Assembly: GCA_029933535.1 (NCBI GenBank)
Contig: JAOZNZ010000232.1
Coordinates: forward strand, 1 to 5,773
Length of the DNA: 5,773 bases
Direction: 5' to 3'
Origin: a bacterium
GTDB lineage: Bacteria; Auribacterota; UBA3054; B51-G9
The position numbers and the translations under genes are program-made. Below the pieces are notes generated by a model, which saw only the letters and a list, made by a program, of their open reading frames with translations, searched no databases and had not been told where the DNA came from. Shown one piece after another: positions 5,215-5,773 of the stretch. Positions within the stretch are counted from its first letter, which is position 1. Each line of letters begins with the position of its first letter.

Positions 5215-5773
5215 TCAAAAAAAGATTTTAATCAATCCGCTGCGGAATTTATTCTCAGTTCCGCAAAAAAGGCCATTCAAAAAAACGGTGTTTTTTCTAT
5301 TGCACTTTCGGGTGGAACAACTCCGCTCGGAGTTTACAAACTTCTCGCCGAAGAACCATTCAACCGACAATTTCCGTGGAATGCAACTCACATTTTTTGG
5401 GGAGATGAAAGGTGTGTTTCTTATGATGACGAGCGCAGTAATTTTAAATCTGTTTATGACAATTTAATTTCAAAAATAGAAATTCCTGCAGAAAATATTC
5501 ATAAGATTCCTTTTATAACAAATCCTGAAAAAGCGGCATCGTAATACGAAAAAGAATTGAAAAAAATTTTCAAAACGAAAAATAATTCCCCGCCGGAATT
5601 TGATTTGATATTGCTCGGAATGGGAGGTGATGGACATACTGCGTCACTTTTTCCAAACAGTAAATCGCTTAAGGAAAATAATAAATGGTTTATTGAAACA
5701 GACATTCCCGAAATTGAGCCGCGAGTCAAAAGAGTTACGTTAACTTTACCTGTAATAAACAACGCTAAATCAA
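5203..5773 (+). pseudogene. pgl: 6-phosphogluconolactonase, interrupted by in-frame TAA, right end off window
   Basis: The product hydrolyses 6-phosphogluconolactone to 6-phosphogluconate in the cytosolic oxidative pentose phosphate pathway. Family motifs appear in order: LSGGTTP (35-41, phosphate binding), WGDER (66-70), DERSNF (76-81), NIHKIP (98-103), LLGMGGDGHTASLFPN (137-152, with the catalytic-region His145) and RVTLTLPVIN (177-186). Codon 114 (5542-5544) is TAA, and the same frame continues with the conserved second half, so one reading frame is split without a shift. One base change from CAA, GAA or AAA would explain it. As read, only a 113-aa fragment lacking GMGGDGH would be made, so the gene is probably inactive unless this is a sequencing error or is read through. 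The frame opens after a TAA at 5194. GTG 5203 is the first start and GTG 5212 the alternative; the Shine-Dalgarno is poor. The window ends after codon 190 of a protein usually about 230-250 aa long. Confidence 0.8.

Noticed and set aside
5542..5544. TAA reassigned to a sense codon in this organism
   Set aside because: About 1,350 codons of genes A, B and C contain no internal TAA although the DNA is very AT-rich; a sense TAA would be frequent. Their stops are TAG, TGA and TGA, which does not change this.
5499..5762. Minus-strand 87-codon frame opposite pgl
   Set aside because: It is antisense to clear pgl motifs on the plus strand and has no recognisable features of its own.

Overview
The window is AT-rich bacterial DNA with bacterial-type signals: Shine-Dalgarno sites, an ATGA stop/start overlap, a lipoprotein signal and rho-independent terminators. 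Base composition, export signals, TPR-rich surface proteins and unusual intergenic repeats suggest an uncultured, probably Gram-negative bacterium. I cannot place its phylum from this sequence.

Layout. Positions 1-435 hold no gene. They contain a patchwork of dispersed repeats, an orphan plus-strand terminator-like hairpin, and the terminator of the gene cluster that follows. Positions 436-4566 are a tight minus-strand cluster, transcribed right to left as C -> B -> A. C is a large exported protein of 874 aa with TPR repeats, a carbohydrate-binding-like domain and a C-terminal beta-sandwich. B is a 294-aa TPR-like lipoprotein whose start overlaps the stop of C by 4 bases. A is a 180-aa exported cysteine-containing protein, 82 bases downstream of B, with its own ribosome binding site. 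Positions 4567-5202 are a second gene-free, repeat-rich stretch. From 5203 to the right edge, on the plus strand, lies a recognisable 6-phosphogluconolactonase (pgl) reading frame interrupted by an in-frame TAA at codon 114.

The three minus-strand proteins all look destined for the cell envelope and probably work together. C and B would supply protein-protein interaction scaffolds, with C possibly also binding glycan. I do not recognise this gene set as a named system. pgl is an unrelated central-metabolism gene (oxidative pentose phosphate pathway).

The most unusual structure is intergenic. The same repeat modules occur on both sides of the cluster in the same orientation: a 39-base sequence (35/39 identical between copies), a 23-base imperfect hairpin joined directly to an ATAAG-rich block, and 10-base-period arrays of a heptamer like WTTMGTG. 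To the right, an 85-base unit occurs twice in tandem, and the last heptamers supply the GTG start codon of pgl.
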